From Gammaproteobacteria bacterium (lineage in GTDB: Bacteria; Pseudomonadota; Gammaproteobacteria; Steroidobacterales; Woeseiaceae), in contig JAHEFG010000043.1 in NCBI GenBank assembly GCA_024640305.1, forward strand, positions 248,001 to 312,000: 64,000 nucleotides of DNA. Reading direction: 5' to 3'. Positions 1-9,819 of the stretch are shown in pieces (the first letter of the stretch is position 1; each line of letters opens with the position of its first letter). Below the pieces are notes generated by a model, which did no database searches, had not been told where the DNA came from, and worked only from the letters and a program-made list of their open reading frames with translations. The position numbers were made by a program, and so were the translations under genes.

Positions 1-1
1 T

Positions 2-1111
2 TTATCCGACGGCAATTGAAATTAAAGCATCGGCAATATAATCAGCCCTGGCGACGGTAGCATTCTCTCCCATCAGACCGATGCGCCAGGCTTTGCCCGC
101 GAACTTGCCCAGACCGCCACCTAGTTCGATATTGTGCTCGTCCAGCAAACCACCCCGAACCGCCGCGTCATCCACACCTTCAGGTATGCGCACCAGTGTC
201 AGAGGTGATAAGCGGTGTTCTGGCGCAACGACCATCTCGAGTCCGGCAGCTTCAAGCCGCGAGTACAGTTGACTCGCAGCATCACGATGACGATCCCAAC
301 GAGCCTGCAACGATTCGTCTACAACAAGCCGCAACGCCTCGTTCATCGCATACAGTGAATTAACCGGGGCCGTATGATGATAGGCGCGGGTTTTTTCTCC
401 CGACTCGTAGTAACTCATTAGCAGGCTGATATCACAGAACCAACTTTGAACACGCGATTTGCGTTGCTTTATCTTATCGACAGCTTGCTGCGAGAAAGTA
501 ATCGGCGACAGGCCGGGGACGCACGATAAGCACTTCTGGCTTCCCGAATAGACGATGTCGAGCCCCCAGTCATCGACCAGCAGTTCCACACCTGCCAATG
601 ACGTGACACAGTCCGCCACGACAAGGCAGCCGTGGCTCTTCGCAACTTCAGCAATTGCTTTTGCATCGGAGCGAACACCTGTGCTTGTTTCCGCATGAAC
701 AAACGCGACGGCAGTTACGTCGCTATTCGCATCCAGCGCTTGTCGCAGGTCGTCCAGATCAACGGGAGTACCCCAGTCATTTTCGACCGCGATTACCTCT
801 GCACCAACACGCTCGCAGATGTCTCGCATGCGGCCGCCGAACACTCCGTTGATGCAAATAACGATTTTGTCGCCAGGCTCGAGCAGATTGACGAAGCTTG
901 CCTCCATGCCGATTGAACCCGGCGCGGATAGAACAAAGGTCAGTGCGTTCTGCGTTTGGAAGCAATACCGCAGTCGCTCGCCAACTTCATCCATTATCCC
1001 CAGAAATGCCGGGTCAAGATGTCCTATTGTCGGCTGTGCAAGTGCCTGCAAGACACTCGCAGGAACGTTCGTGGGTCCAGGCCCAAATAGATCGCGTTTG
1101 ATGGTCTGCAT
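2..1111 (-). CDS. Class V aminotransferase (serine/alanine-glyoxylate type)
   Basis: A 369-residue PLP-dependent aminotransferase of fold type I, class V. The N-terminal FGPGPTNVP segment and SGSQKCLS (the lysine is the expected PLP Schiff base) are typical of the alanine-glyoxylate, serine-pyruvate and serine-glyoxylate aminotransferases. The stop codon lies at 2-4, so the gene is complete. It is the last gene of a probable operon with phenylalanine hydroxylase, pterin dehydratase and an SDR, after a gap of 66 bases. It could transaminate a small amino acid with glyoxylate or pyruvate; the exact substrate cannot be read from the sequence. A kynureninase-like or 2-aminoethylphosphonate role is less likely from the motifs. 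Confidence 0.85.
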   Translation of the reverse strand: MQTIKRDLFGPGPTNVPASVLQALAQPTIGHLDPAFLGIMDEVGERLRYCFQTQNALTFVLSAPGSIGMEASFVNLLEPGDKIVICINGVFGGRMRDICERVGAEVIAVENDWGTPVDLDDLRQALDANSDVTAVAFVHAETSTGVRSDAKAIAEVAKSHGCLVVADCVTSLAGVELLVDDWGLDIVYSGSQKCLSCVPGLSPITFSQQAVDKIKQRKSRVQSWFCDISLLMSYYESGEKTRAYHHTAPVNSLYAMNEALRLVVDESLQARWDRHRDAASQLYSRLEAAGLEMVVAPEHRLSPLTLVRIPEGVDDAAVRGGLLDEHNIELGGGLGKFAGKAWRIGLMGENATVARADYIADALISIAVG

Positions 1112-1177
1112 AGTCCGGAAATTGTAACCAAACTTAAAGACTGTGTCCGAATATAGTCCATTGCGGTCGTTGTCGTT

Positions 1178-1801
1178 TCAGACGCGTCCGGTTACCGGAA
1201 TCAGGGCGCCCGTTATGCCGCTAGCCTTGTCTGATAATAGAAACGCGATGACATCCGCCAGTTCCCGAGTTGTAACCCAGGAATCGAAGTCCGCATCGGG
1301 CATATCGCTGCGGTTGGCCGGTGTGTCGATAATCGAGGGTAGAACGGCATTGACTCGTATCGCTTGCGGTTTGAGTTCTTCGGCCAACGATTCGGTCAGT
1401 CGGGCAACACCGGATTTGGCCGCAGCATAAGCACCCTTGCCGAATTCAGCCTGCGCCGCGGCGGCGGAACCGATGTTTACGATGCTGCCGTGCCCGGCTT
1501 CGAGAAAAGGAACCGTTGCGCGGCAAGCATTAAGCGCAGTCTTCACATTCATCGCCCACATGCGATCCCACGTGGACATATCACCATCCATGATGGTTTC
1601 CCATGCGAAGCCGCCGGCTACATTGACGAGCCCCTGAATCGGGCTGTTGCTCTCCGCGATTTCGCTGATCGCCTTTTGTGCCTGGTCTTCGTCGGCAAGG
1701 TCGACACCGCGGATGGGTGCGACCTCCAGCCCGTTTTCGATTAGAACCTTACAAACGTCCTGTCCCAGCGCGCCAGAAGCGCCTGTCACGATGATGCTCA
1801 T
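1178..1801 (-). CDS. SDR oxidoreductase, probable dihydropteridine reductase
   Basis: A 207-residue short-chain dehydrogenase/reductase with the nucleotide-binding TGASGALG at residues 6-13, Ser112 and the catalytic YAAAK (Tyr125, Lys129). The segment DTPANRSDMPDADFDSW (about 160-175) and the early VAGGFAW resemble vertebrate quinonoid dihydropteridine reductase as I remember it, although related bacterial SDRs share that motif. It sits 3 bases from the pterin dehydratase gene and downstream of phenylalanine hydroxylase, a good place for the enzyme that returns quinonoid dihydropterin to tetrahydropterin with NAD(P)H. Family assignment is firm; the substrate is inferred from context and motif. 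Confidence 0.7.
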   Translation of the reverse strand: MSIIVTGASGALGQDVCKVLIENGLEVAPIRGVDLADEDQAQKAISEIAESNSPIQGLVNVAGGFAWETIMDGDMSTWDRMWAMNVKTALNACRATVPFLEAGHGSIVNIGSAAAAQAEFGKGAYAAAKSGVARLTESLAEELKPQAIRVNAVLPSIIDTPANRSDMPDADFDSWVTTRELADVIAFLLSDKASGITGALIPVTGRV

Positions 1802-1804
1802 CGC

Positions 1805-2107
1805 TTACTGCCGCCGCCGCTGTAGCGATTCGGAAATTCGTTTTGCAAGCGCAACATCGCGTTCTGTCAGACCACTGGCATCGTGTGTTGTAAGCGTAAT
1901 CGCGACACGGTTATACACGTTGCTCCACTCGGGGTGGTGGTTGAGCTTCTCGGCTTCGATAGCGATTTCACTCATGAAGCCCCAGGCTTCGACGAAGTCT
2001 GTGAACGTAAGCGTTGTCGATACGGCGCGACCATCGTCGGATAGCGCCCAGCCAGGGTGCGCGGCTACCAGGCGATCGACTTGATCGCTGTTGAGAATCT
2101 CGCTCAT
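1805..2107 (-). CDS. phhB: 4a-hydroxytetrahydrobiopterin dehydratase
   Basis: A 100-residue pterin-4a-carbinolamine dehydratase of usual length. It dehydrates the 4a-hydroxytetrahydropterin left by phenylalanine hydroxylase. The family signature is visible: HHPEW at residues 57-61 followed by YNRVAITLTTHDASGLT, giving the conserved histidines 57, 58 and 75. It lies directly between phhA (8-base gap) and the SDR gene (3-base gap), so co-transcription is very likely. Confidence 0.93.
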   Translation of the reverse strand: MSEILNSDQVDRLVAAHPGWALSDDGRAVSTTLTFTDFVEAWGFMSEIAIEAEKLNHHPEWSNVYNRVAITLTTHDASGLTERDVALAKRISESLQRRRQ

Positions 2108-2115
2108 GTGGACCT

Positions 2116-2988
2116 CTATTTGTCGAAGTAGGCGTGCGTGCCACGGTGCAGCACGTTGTCATCAGGCATTATTTCATGTGCTTCGATTTCGGGTTGCGAT
2201 TTGACACGTTGGTAAGCGTCTGTGAAATCGGCGTAGCACGATTCCAGCAACTGCTCGAAGCTGTCGATAACAAAATAGGTTTGCTGGAAGTCATCAATAA
2301 TGTGCTTGGTTCGCATGATACGTTCCAGGTCAAACGCAACCCGGTTGGGTGAGGCGTCTTCGAGTGAGAACACGCTCTCTCGTGGTGACGACAGGATTCC
2401 CGCGCCGAAGATACGCAGCCCCTGCGCAGTCTGCAGCAAGCCGAACTCTATGGTGTACCAGTACAGGCGCGCCAGATTGTGCAGTTGGCCCAGTTGCAGT
2501 GCGCGCTGTCCGCCCTTGCCATACGCTTCCATGAACTTGGCGTAGCTTGGGTTTGTGAGCAACGGTACGTGACCGAAAATATCGTGGAAGATATCGGGTT
2601 CTTCGAGGTAGTCGAACTCTTCCTCGGGCCGGATGAATGCGCCGGCTGGAAAGCGGCGGTTGGCAAGGTGATCGAAAAAGACGTCATCAGGTACCAGCTC
2701 TACGACCGGGACCACTCGCCATCCCGTGATCTTCTCGAGACGATCTGAAAGCCGTTCCATGTTTGGAATGCCAGCGGACGAAAGCTGCAGTGTGTTGACA
2801 GCTTCAAGAAACGGAGCGCAGGCACGGCCGGGCAGGACTTCCTGTTGGCACCTGAAAAGGCGATCCCAGCGATCGTGCTCCTCTGCAGAGTAGGTATGCC
2901 ACTGCTGGTCGATGGTCCAGTCGGCACTGCGCGGAGAATTGGCGTAGCGGTTCTTGCTCGAATCAATGGCGGCCGGTGTTGCACCCAT
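2116..2988 (-). CDS. phhA: Phenylalanine 4-monooxygenase
   Basis: A 290-residue monomer-type bacterial phenylalanine hydroxylase that converts phenylalanine to tyrosine with tetrahydropterin and oxygen. Iron ligands are visible: FHDIFGHVP gives His135 and His140, and YWYTIEFGL gives Glu181. The start at 2988 (MGATPAAID) is preferred over an in-frame start 45 bases upstream, because the longer version adds a basic stretch not expected in the family. First gene of the phhA-phhB-SDR-aminotransferase unit and divergent from an Lrp-type regulator, which probably controls it. Confidence 0.95.
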   Translation of the reverse strand: MGATPAAIDSSKNRYANSPRSADWTIDQQWHTYSAEEHDRWDRLFRCQQEVLPGRACAPFLEAVNTLQLSSAGIPNMERLSDRLEKITGWRVVPVVELVPDDVFFDHLANRRFPAGAFIRPEEEFDYLEEPDIFHDIFGHVPLLTNPSYAKFMEAYGKGGQRALQLGQLHNLARLYWYTIEFGLLQTAQGLRIFGAGILSSPRESVFSLEDASPNRVAFDLERIMRTKHIIDDFQQTYFVIDSFEQLLESCYADFTDAYQRVKSQPEIEAHEIMPDDNVLHRGTHAYFDK

Positions 2989-3109
2989 GGAGACTTCTCT
3001 GTGACGATTGCTTGGTCTGAAAAAATACAGCAAATCTACTGAAAAAGGTGTTCAAAATAGTGATAAAAACCCGTAAAATTGAAAAAATTCACCATAATAA
3101 AGCCTAAAG
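2989..3109. promoter_or_regulatory. Divergent promoter region of phhA and the Lrp-type regulator
   Basis: These 121 bases separate the divergent phhA and regulator genes. The half nearer the regulator is very A/T-rich with several A-tracts, unlike the GC-rich genes on each side. An imperfect inverted arrangement (GGTGTTCAAAAT against ATTGAAAAAATTCACC) spans about 3048-3093. This is the expected place for autoregulation and phenylalanine-responsive control; no exact operator can be assigned. Confidence 0.5.
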
Positions 3110-3589
3110 ATGAAACAAGAAGATCATCCAATTGCCTTATCTGACAGCGACATCGCGGTACTGCGTGCGGTGCAGGAAGATGCTTCCGCAACCGCGCGTG
3201 AATTGGCCGAGCGCCTGGGAATGTCGCCTTCAACGCTTTGGCGAAGGGTCAATGAACTTGAGCAGGCTGGCGCCATCGAAGCCAGAGTCGCGCTGCTCAA
3301 CCCGGACAAGGTTGGCTTACCGGTATGTGTATTTGTCTTCATCAACATGGTGAATCACGATAAGCAAACGCTGTCGAATTTTGTGCGCTTCGTGGAAGAA
3401 ACGGCCAGCATTATGGAATGTTTCGCCGTGACAGGAACGCATGACTACACTCTTATCATACGAGCGAGCAGTGTCGGCGCATTCGAACAGATACTTATGG
3501 AGGAGATTCTTCCGCATGCATCGGTTGCATCCGCGTCGTCACAAATCGCACTGCGGCAACATAAATATTCAACTGCATTACCGCTATAA
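3110..3589 (+). CDS. Lrp/AsnC family transcriptional regulator
   Basis: A 159-residue feast/famine regulator. The N-terminal winged helix-turn-helix is visible (SDSDIAVLRAVQEDASATARELAERLG and SPSTLWRRVNELEQAGAI, about residues 10-55). It is followed by the RAM ligand-binding domain with MECFAVTGTHDYTLIIRA. It is divergent from phhA, so it probably senses phenylalanine or another aromatic amino acid and controls that operon. A second family member at 21206 has the same divergent arrangement with leucine dehydrogenase. Ligand is inferred from context only. Confidence 0.88.
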   Translation: MKQEDHPIALSDSDIAVLRAVQEDASATARELAERLGMSPSTLWRRVNELEQAGAIEARVALLNPDKVGLPVCVFVFINMVNHDKQTLSNFVRFVEETASIMECFAVTGTHDYTLIIRASSVGAFEQILMEEILPHASVASASSQIALRQHKYSTALPL

Positions 3590-3681
3590 ACGGACTCGCG
3601 TCCTTGACGAGTAGGTACAGATGGCAATAGCCTCACGGTAGTGATCACGCGATACTGCGACATCACTTTGGAGAAAATGAT

Positions 3682-4122
3682 TTGAGCCTGGTGGCCAACA
3701 TCAGACAACGACAACAGACCTGGGCCCGCCGTGCCCTGGGCTTGTTTGTGGCCGTGTGGCTGAATCTGGCATTGCAGCCCTGCGCGATGGCGCTGGAGGC
3801 GATGCAGGACAACGATTGCCCGCACTGCCCAGCAGCACAGACGCATGAACATGGTGGCACGCATGCAGGCATGGGTCACGATATGCCTTGTGCAAGTGCT
3901 GCTGCCGATTGCTCATTTAGCGAAGATCTGAACCACGACGGCCGCAGCGGTCAACTTAAGCTCAAAGATGCGCAATTTGACTCGCCAATTGCGATTTCTT
4001 CCGGCGCGCTTGCTTTGCCTTACGGTAACCCGGTCGACTTTCGGCCGCGGCCTCGTTACGCATCCGTCCACGCGGGCGCGCCCCCACCACTAAACGTCCT
4101 TCACTGCGTCTATCTAAAATAA
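3682..4122 (+). CDS. Cys/His-rich exported protein preceding the copper efflux operon
   Basis: A 146-residue protein with a TTG start supported by GGAG at 3670-3673. Residues 1-38 look like a signal peptide or membrane anchor (Arg-rich N-terminus, then LGLFVAVWLNLALQPC). The following segment is rich in possible metal ligands: CPHC (46-49), His55, 57, 61 and 66, Cys70 and Cys77. The C-terminal half has no motif I recognise. It lies 53 bases upstream of the CusCBA/CopA operon. A periplasmic copper-binding or copper-sensing leader protein, as with CopL-type proteins, is a reasonable inference, but I do not recognise the family. Confidence 0.65.
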   Translation: MSLVANIRQRQQTWARRALGLFVAVWLNLALQPCAMALEAMQDNDCPHCPAAQTHEHGGTHAGMGHDMPCASAAADCSFSEDLNHDGRSGQLKLKDAQFDSPIAISSGALALPYGNPVDFRPRPRYASVHAGAPPPLNVLHCVYLK

Positions 4123-4175
4123 CGGTCGCCTCGTTGTAAGCCGAATTAACCGGTTCTAACGAAGGAGATTGTTTG

Positions 4176-5447
4176 ATGACGTTATTCTGTGGGCGATTGC
4201 CCCTGCATTTACTGTGGCTACTGCTGGCGCTTGCGTTCACAGCACAGGCTCAGCATAACCTGCCGTTGACGCTTGCCGAAGCGGAGCAGCTGGCGCTTGA
4301 TCAGGAGCCCGGTCACGCTGCTATGTTGGCGCAAGCCGCTGCACTTAAAGACCATGCGGTCGCTGCCGGCCAACTGCCCGACCCTATATTTCGCGCGGGC
4401 CTGGCGAATTACCCGATCAGTTCGGGTGGCTTCTCGACCGAAGGAATGACGCAGGCGCAACTCGGCTTGCGGCAGAGCTTTCCGTCCGGCAAATCGCGTG
4501 CATTCAGCACAGAGCAATATGAGTCGCTGGCGCTCGGGATGGGCGAAAGTGCGGATGCACGCTCTCGTGACGTCTTGATGCAAACACGCCGCGCCTGGCT
4601 GGAAGCCTATTACTGGCAGCGAGCACGCGACATCGTCACTGAGTCGCGACCATTTTTTGGTGATCTCGTCGAGGTGACCAGATCGCAATACGCGGTCGGC
4701 CGAAAAACGCAGCACGACCTGCTGCGCGCCGAACTCGAGTTTAGCCGCCTGGACGATCGCCTGATCGAGATCGACAGGCAGTATGCGCAAGCGACGGCGA
4801 TGCTGTCAGCCTGGACAGGGTCTATCGCGAACCGACCTATGTCATCCACTCCGCCCAACTCGCAACAGATCCCGGAGATTGGAGTACTGCGATCGGCTCT
4901 CGAAGCACATCCCGCCTTGCTTGCTGCAGAGGCTCAAGTAGATGCACGACGTGCCGGCGTCAACCTCGCCGAAGAACAAAAAAAGCCTGCTTGGGCGCTG
5001 GATCTTGGTTACGGCTATCGCGACGGGACTTTGCCCAGTGGCGAGCCCCGTTCCGATTTCGTGAGCCTTTCGGTTAGCTTGGAGCTGCCATTCTTCCAGA
5101 AGAACCGGCAAGACCGGAAGCTGTCAGCAGCGCTGAGTGAACGCAGTGCCGCCGAGTATAAAAAGGATCAATTGTTACGGGAAATGGCGAGCCAGCTCGA
5201 CGCTGAATTTACGCATTGGACGGACCTGACCCGCAGGGTTGGCCTGTACGAGTCACGCATCCTGAGCCTCTCCGAAGACCAGGCACAGGCGGCTCTGCTC
5301 GCGTATCAAAGCGAGGCTGGTGATTTTGCCGACGTCATGCGCGCTTACATTAATGATCTGAATACGCGCCTCGAACATGTTCGCTTACAAGTCGATCGCG
5401 GCCAAAGTTATGCCGTGCTCGCTAATCTCGGAGGGATTTCCCAATGA
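4176..5447 (+). CDS. TolC-family outer membrane efflux protein (CusC type)
   Basis: A 423-residue outer membrane channel component with a signal peptide (LPLHLLWLLLALAFTAQAQ) and two TolC-type coiled-coil repeats rich in Ala, Leu and Gln. The ATG at 4176 is chosen over an adjacent TTG at 4173 because GAAGGAG (4161-4167) is then 8 bases away. Its stop overlaps the next start by 4 bases. It should form the outer membrane exit of the tripartite heavy-metal pump encoded by the next two genes. It is too divergent for certain naming as cusC. Confidence 0.88.
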   Translation: MTLFCGRLPLHLLWLLLALAFTAQAQHNLPLTLAEAEQLALDQEPGHAAMLAQAAALKDHAVAAGQLPDPIFRAGLANYPISSGGFSTEGMTQAQLGLRQSFPSGKSRAFSTEQYESLALGMGESADARSRDVLMQTRRAWLEAYYWQRARDIVTESRPFFGDLVEVTRSQYAVGRKTQHDLLRAELEFSRLDDRLIEIDRQYAQATAMLSAWTGSIANRPMSSTPPNSQQIPEIGVLRSALEAHPALLAAEAQVDARRAGVNLAEEQKKPAWALDLGYGYRDGTLPSGEPRSDFVSLSVSLELPFFQKNRQDRKLSAALSERSAAEYKKDQLLREMASQLDAEFTHWTDLTRRVGLYESRILSLSEDQAQAALLAYQSEAGDFADVMRAYINDLNTRLEHVRLQVDRGQSYAVLANLGGISQ

Positions 5448-6667
5448 GCAAGTCAAAAACTATTCTCGCGGTTCTGATTATTGCCCTTCTGCTCGGCATT
5501 GCCATCGGTCGATGGTCCGCTCCCGGCGATAGCAACCCTGTGGTTGCGACAGCCAGCGACGAACGTGAAGTCCTCTACTGGGTTGCCCCGATGGATCCAA
5601 ACTACCGTCGCAACGAGGCCGGTAAGTCACCAATGGGGATGGACTTGGTGCCTGTTTACGCAGAAGACGTTGATCAGGTTGCTGGCACAGTCAGTATCGA
5701 CCCGACGGTCGTCAATAACCTCGGCATCCGAACAGCGTTGGTGGCAGGCGGAGTCCTGTCGCGGCGCATTGATACGGTCGGCTACATTGGTTACGACGAA
5801 GACACGCTGCAACACGTGCATACACGTGTTGACGGCTGGATCGAAAAACTCGCGACAAAGGCCACCGGCGACCCGGTCAGGAAAGGGCAACTGCTTTTCG
5901 AGCTGTACTCGCCAACGCTGGTTAATGCGCAGCAAGAGTATCTCGCAGCGCTGCGCAGTGAAAACACCGTGTTACGCAGCGCATCGAAAGATCGCCTGCA
6001 CGCCCTTGGTGTAACGGCCAGCGAAATTTCGCGCCTTGAAAAGGAACGGGTGGCGAACCAGCGCGTTCGCGTCTACGCGGAAGCGGACGGGGTTATCGCG
6101 CACCTTGGTGTGCGCGAGGGTATTTATGTTACGCCGGCGACAGAGGTAATGTCAGTCGCCAGGCTCGATCGAGTTTGGGTTTTGGCAGAAGTGTTCGAGC
6201 GACAAGCGGCCTGGGTTCAGCCAGGGCAGCGTGCCGATGTCGAGCTCGACTACGTGCCGGGTAAGCACTGGCAGGGCACTGTCGACTACGTTTACCCCGA
6301 GCTCGATCCTGAAACACGAACGTTGAAAGTTCGTATTCGTTTCGAGAATGAAGGCGAGGTGTTGCGGCCGAACATGTTCGCACGCGTCGCACTCTATGGC
6401 GGCGAGACAGAGCAGCTTGTGCATGTGCCGCGCGAAGCCGTTATTCGCGGTGGCAGCGTGAACCGTGTTGTGCTGGCGCTTGGCAAGGGCCGTTTCCGTG
6501 CGCAGCAAGTCGAGCTTGGAATCGAATCCGGCGATCGCGTCGCCATCAACAGGGGCGTGGCAGTCGGCGATCGTGTCGTCACATCCGGGCAGTTCCTTAT
6601 TGATTCCGAGTCCAACATTGACGCTGCCCTGTCGCGGATGGGCGAGCATATGGAGCACACGCAATGA
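5444..6667 (+). CDS. cusB: Efflux RND periplasmic adaptor with heavy-metal-binding domain (CusB type)
   Basis: A 407-residue membrane fusion protein. An N-terminal signal or anchor helix ([16 protein letters not shown]) is followed at residues 44-72 by a small heavy-metal-binding domain (YWVAPMDP then [11 protein letters not shown]) with methionines suited to Cu(I)/Ag(I). Lipoyl/barrel-sandwich and beta-barrel segments follow (for example [15 protein letters not shown]). It overlaps both neighbours by 4 bases, so it is translationally coupled to the channel and pump genes. It delivers metal to, and bridges, the CusA-type pump and the TolC-type channel. Confidence 0.92.
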   Translation: MSKSKTILAVLIIALLLGIAIGRWSAPGDSNPVVATASDEREVLYWVAPMDPNYRRNEAGKSPMGMDLVPVYAEDVDQVAGTVSIDPTVVNNLGIRTALVAGGVLSRRIDTVGYIGYDEDTLQHVHTRVDGWIEKLATKATGDPVRKGQLLFELYSPTLVNAQQEYLAALRSENTVLRSASKDRLHALGVTASEISRLEKERVANQRVRVYAEADGVIAHLGVREGIYVTPATEVMSVARLDRVWVLAEVFERQAAWVQPGQRADVELDYVPGKHWQGTVDYVYPELDPETRTLKVRIRFENEGEVLRPNMFARVALYGGETEQLVHVPREAVIRGGSVNRVVLALGKGRFRAQQVELGIESGDRVAINRGVAVGDRVVTSGQFLIDSESNIDAALSRMGEHMEHTQ

Positions 6668-9600
6668 TTGCCGGGCTTATCCGCTGGTCGATTAGCAATC
6701 GCGTATTGGTATTGCTGGTCACCGGGTTTCTTGTCGCTGCCGGTATCTACGCACTGCGTGAGACGCCCGTCGATGCGTTGCCTGACCTCTCTGACGTCCA
6801 GGTGATCATAAAGACCTCTTTTCCGGGACAGGCGCCGCAGGTAGTAGAGGACCAGGTTACCTATCCGCTGACTACCGCCATGCTCTCCGTGCCAAGAGCG
6901 ACAAATGTACGTGGCTATTCGTTCTTCGGTGATTCGTACGTCTACATCATTTTCGAAGATGGCACTGATCTCTACTGGGCTCGCTCGAGGGTGTTGGAAT
7001 ACCTGAGCCAGGTCACCGGGCAACTACCCGACAATGCCAAGCCGGCACTCGGGCCCGACGCGACAGGTGTCGGTTGGATCTATGAGTACGCGCTCGTGGA
7101 TCGAAGCGGCCAACACGACCTTTCGCAGCTCCGCAGTCTGCAGGACTGGTTCCTGAAATATGAACTACAAACCGTTCCCGGAGTTGCCGAGGTTGCGACG
7201 ATTGGCGGCATGGTGCGTCAGTACCAGGTAGTTATCGACCCGGACAAATTGCGCGCCTTCGGCATGTCGCTCGCGCATGTAAGGCGCGCAATTCAGGCCG
7301 GTAACCAGGAGACCGGTGGCTCAGTTATCGAGATGGGCGAAGCCGAATACATGGTGCGAGCCAGCGGCTATCTGCAAAACCTCGACGACCTGTCTCACAT
7401 TCCGCTGGGCGTCGACGCTAACGGCACGCCGCTTGTCCTGGCGGATATAGCGGAGCTGCGCCTTGGGCCACAGATGCGTCGCGGCATTGCAGATCTCGAT
7501 GGTGAGGGCGAAGTCGTTGGCGGTGTCATTGTCATGCGCTCGGGTGAGAACGCCTCGAAGACCATTGACGCGGTTAAGCAACGTCTCGGTGAACTTGCTC
7601 GAAGTCTGCCCGCTGGCGTCGAGGTCGTAAGCACCTACGACCGGTCGGCATTGATTGATCGAGCTGTTAACAACCTGCAATCGAAATTGCTTGAGGAGTT
7701 TTTGGTCGTCGCGCTGGTGTGCGCGATATTTCTTTTTCACCTTCGCTCCTCGGCCATCATTATTTTGAGTTTGCCGGTCGGCATTCTTATCGCGTTTATT
7801 GTCATGAAGGCACAAGGTATAAACGCCAATATCATGTCGTTGGGGGGCATCGCGATTGCCATTGGTGCGATGGTCGATGCTGCAATCGTCATGATTGAGA
7901 ACGTGCATAAGCACATCGAGGATGAGCCGCTGACGGATGACAATCGCTGGAGGGTCATCGGTGATGCAGCCAGCGAAGTTGGCCCACCGCTGTTCTTTTC
8001 ATTGCTCATTATCACGTTGAGCTTCCTGCCGGTCTTCACACTCGAAGCGCAGGAAGGTCGTCTGTTCGCGCCACTGGCATTTACCAAAACTTATGCCATG
8101 GCTGCTGCCGCCGGTCTTTCGGTCACATTGGTACCTGTGCTGATGGGATATTTCATCCGCGGCAAAATTACGCGCGAGGAGACGAACCCGATCAATCGTG
8201 CGCTGATAGCCGCGTATCGCCCGGTGCTTAGCGGGGTCATTCGGTTTCCCGCGGCGACATTGCTACTTGCAGTTGCGATTCTCGCTGTGGGACTTTGGCC
8301 GGCAACGCGTCTTGGTTCTGAATTCATGCCGCCACTCGATGAAGGCGATTTGATGTATATGCCGACGACATATCCAGGCATATCAATCGACAAAGCACGC
8401 GAGCTACTGCAGCAAACGGACAAACTAATTCGTAGCGTCCCGGAAGTGAAAAGTGTGTTTGGCAAAATAGGTCGTGCAGAGACTGCCACTGATCCGGCGC
8501 CATTGACGATGATAGAGACTGTGATTCAGTTCAAACCCAAATCAGAATGGCGTGATGGCCTCACGGTCGATGATTTGCGGCAGGAGTTGAATCGCAACGT
8601 CAAAATTCCTGGCCTTACTAATGCGTGGGTGATGCCGATCAAGACGCGCATCGACATGTTGGCAACCGGCATCAAAACGCCGGTCGGAATAAAGGTGGCC
8701 GGACCGGATCTCTCTGTCATTCAGGGCATCGGAGAGGATCTCGAAAACGCACTCGCGGACGTGCGTGGCACGGCATCGGTCTATTCAGAGCGCGTGGCCG
8801 GTGGCCGCTACGTCGATGTCGATATCGATCGCAAGAAAGCGTCACGTTATGGCCTGAACATCAGCGATATCCAGGATGTTGTGCGAACCGCGATAGGTGG
8901 AATGAATGTAACCCAGACCGTCGAGGGTCTGGAGCGCTACCCGGTAAATGTGCGTTATCCACAACGGGTGCGCGGCTCGGTCGAGCAGTTGAGGTTGCTT
9001 CCTATCGTTACGCCACAAGGTGCACGCATCGCGCTTGCTGATGTCGCCGAGGTCAGGGTTATTGATGGCCCTCCCGCGATAAAGAGTGAGAACGCACGAT
9101 TAAACGGATGGACTTATGTCGATATCGCAGGACGCGACCTTGGGTCATTCGTTGCCGAGGCTCAACAAGTAGTGCGGGATTCTGTCGAGTTGCCCGCTGG
9201 GTATTCACTGGCGTGGTCAGGGCAGTACGAGTACATGGTTCGTGCCAAGGAGAGGCTATCGCTGGTTGGCCCGGTGACGATAGCCATCATCGTGTTCTTG
9301 CTGTTCCTGAGTTTCCGACGATTTGCTGAGGTTGCGATCATCATGGGAACGCTACCGATGGCGCTGATCGGCGGCATCTGGTTGCTCTATCTGCTTGGAT
9401 ATGATCTGTCGGTTGCCGTTGGCGTAGGATTTATCGCGTTGGCGGGTGTCGCAGTAGAGATTGGTGTCGTGATGCTCGTGTACCTGAACCAGGCGATACG
9501 ACGCCGCGCGAAGTTCGCTGCGGCGGAAGGCCGCGCTATGACGAATGATGATGTTCAACAGGCTGTCATCGAGGGCGCGCTGCTTAGAGTCCGGCCCATC

Positions 9601-9819
9601 ATGATGACCGTTGCCGCTATAATTGCCGGTCTGCTACCGATTATGCTTGGTGGTGGGACAGGATCTGAAGTCATGCGCCGAATCGCGGCGCCAATGGTTG
9701 GAGGAATGGTGAGCGCGACGATTCTGACGCTGATTGTCATTCCGGCCCTTTTTCTTGTTTGGCGCACGCGTGCTTTAATTCCGCGTCAGCCAAAGAACTT
9801 GCGAGGCGTTAGTTCATGA
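6664..9819 (+). CDS. cusA: Heavy-metal efflux RND transporter (CusA/CzcA family)
   Basis: A 1051-residue inner membrane proton-driven RND pump of full family length. It shows the first transmembrane helix near residues 12-30, two large periplasmic loops, and blocks of helices at about 340-540 and 870-1035. The [18 protein letters not shown] start is characteristic of heavy-metal RND pumps. Context (CusB-type adaptor with Met-rich domain, CopA ATPase) favours Cu(I)/Ag(I) over Co/Zn/Cd. It overlaps the adaptor and copA genes by 4 bases on each side. Confidence 0.94.
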   Translation: MIAGLIRWSISNRVLVLLVTGFLVAAGIYALRETPVDALPDLSDVQVIIKTSFPGQAPQVVEDQVTYPLTTAMLSVPRATNVRGYSFFGDSYVYIIFEDGTDLYWARSRVLEYLSQVTGQLPDNAKPALGPDATGVGWIYEYALVDRSGQHDLSQLRSLQDWFLKYELQTVPGVAEVATIGGMVRQYQVVIDPDKLRAFGMSLAHVRRAIQAGNQETGGSVIEMGEAEYMVRASGYLQNLDDLSHIPLGVDANGTPLVLADIAELRLGPQMRRGIADLDGEGEVVGGVIVMRSGENASKTIDAVKQRLGELARSLPAGVEVVSTYDRSALIDRAVNNLQSKLLEEFLVVALVCAIFLFHLRSSAIIILSLPVGILIAFIVMKAQGINANIMSLGGIAIAIGAMVDAAIVMIENVHKHIEDEPLTDDNRWRVIGDAASEVGPPLFFSLLIITLSFLPVFTLEAQEGRLFAPLAFTKTYAMAAAAGLSVTLVPVLMGYFIRGKITREETNPINRALIAAYRPVLSGVIRFPAATLLLAVAILAVGLWPATRLGSEFMPPLDEGDLMYMPTTYPGISIDKARELLQQTDKLIRSVPEVKSVFGKIGRAETATDPAPLTMIETVIQFKPKSEWRDGLTVDDLRQELNRNVKIPGLTNAWVMPIKTRIDMLATGIKTPVGIKVAGPDLSVIQGIGEDLENALADVRGTASVYSERVAGGRYVDVDIDRKKASRYGLNISDIQDVVRTAIGGMNVTQTVEGLERYPVNVRYPQRVRGSVEQLRLLPIVTPQGARIALADVAEVRVIDGPPAIKSENARLNGWTYVDIAGRDLGSFVAEAQQVVRDSVELPAGYSLAWSGQYEYMVRAKERLSLVGPVTIAIIVFLLFLSFRRFAEVAIIMGTLPMALIGGIWLLYLLGYDLSVAVGVGFIALAGVAVEIGVVMLVYLNQAIRRRAKFAAAEGRAMTNDDVQQAVIEGALLRVRPIMMTVAAIIAGLLPIMLGGGTGSEVMRRIAAPMVGGMVSATILTLIVIPALFLVWRTRALIPRQPKNLRGVSS

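Noticed and set aside
7321..7914. 197-codon minus-strand frame inside cusA
   Set aside because: Shadow of the RND pump gene with no motif and no gene-like context.
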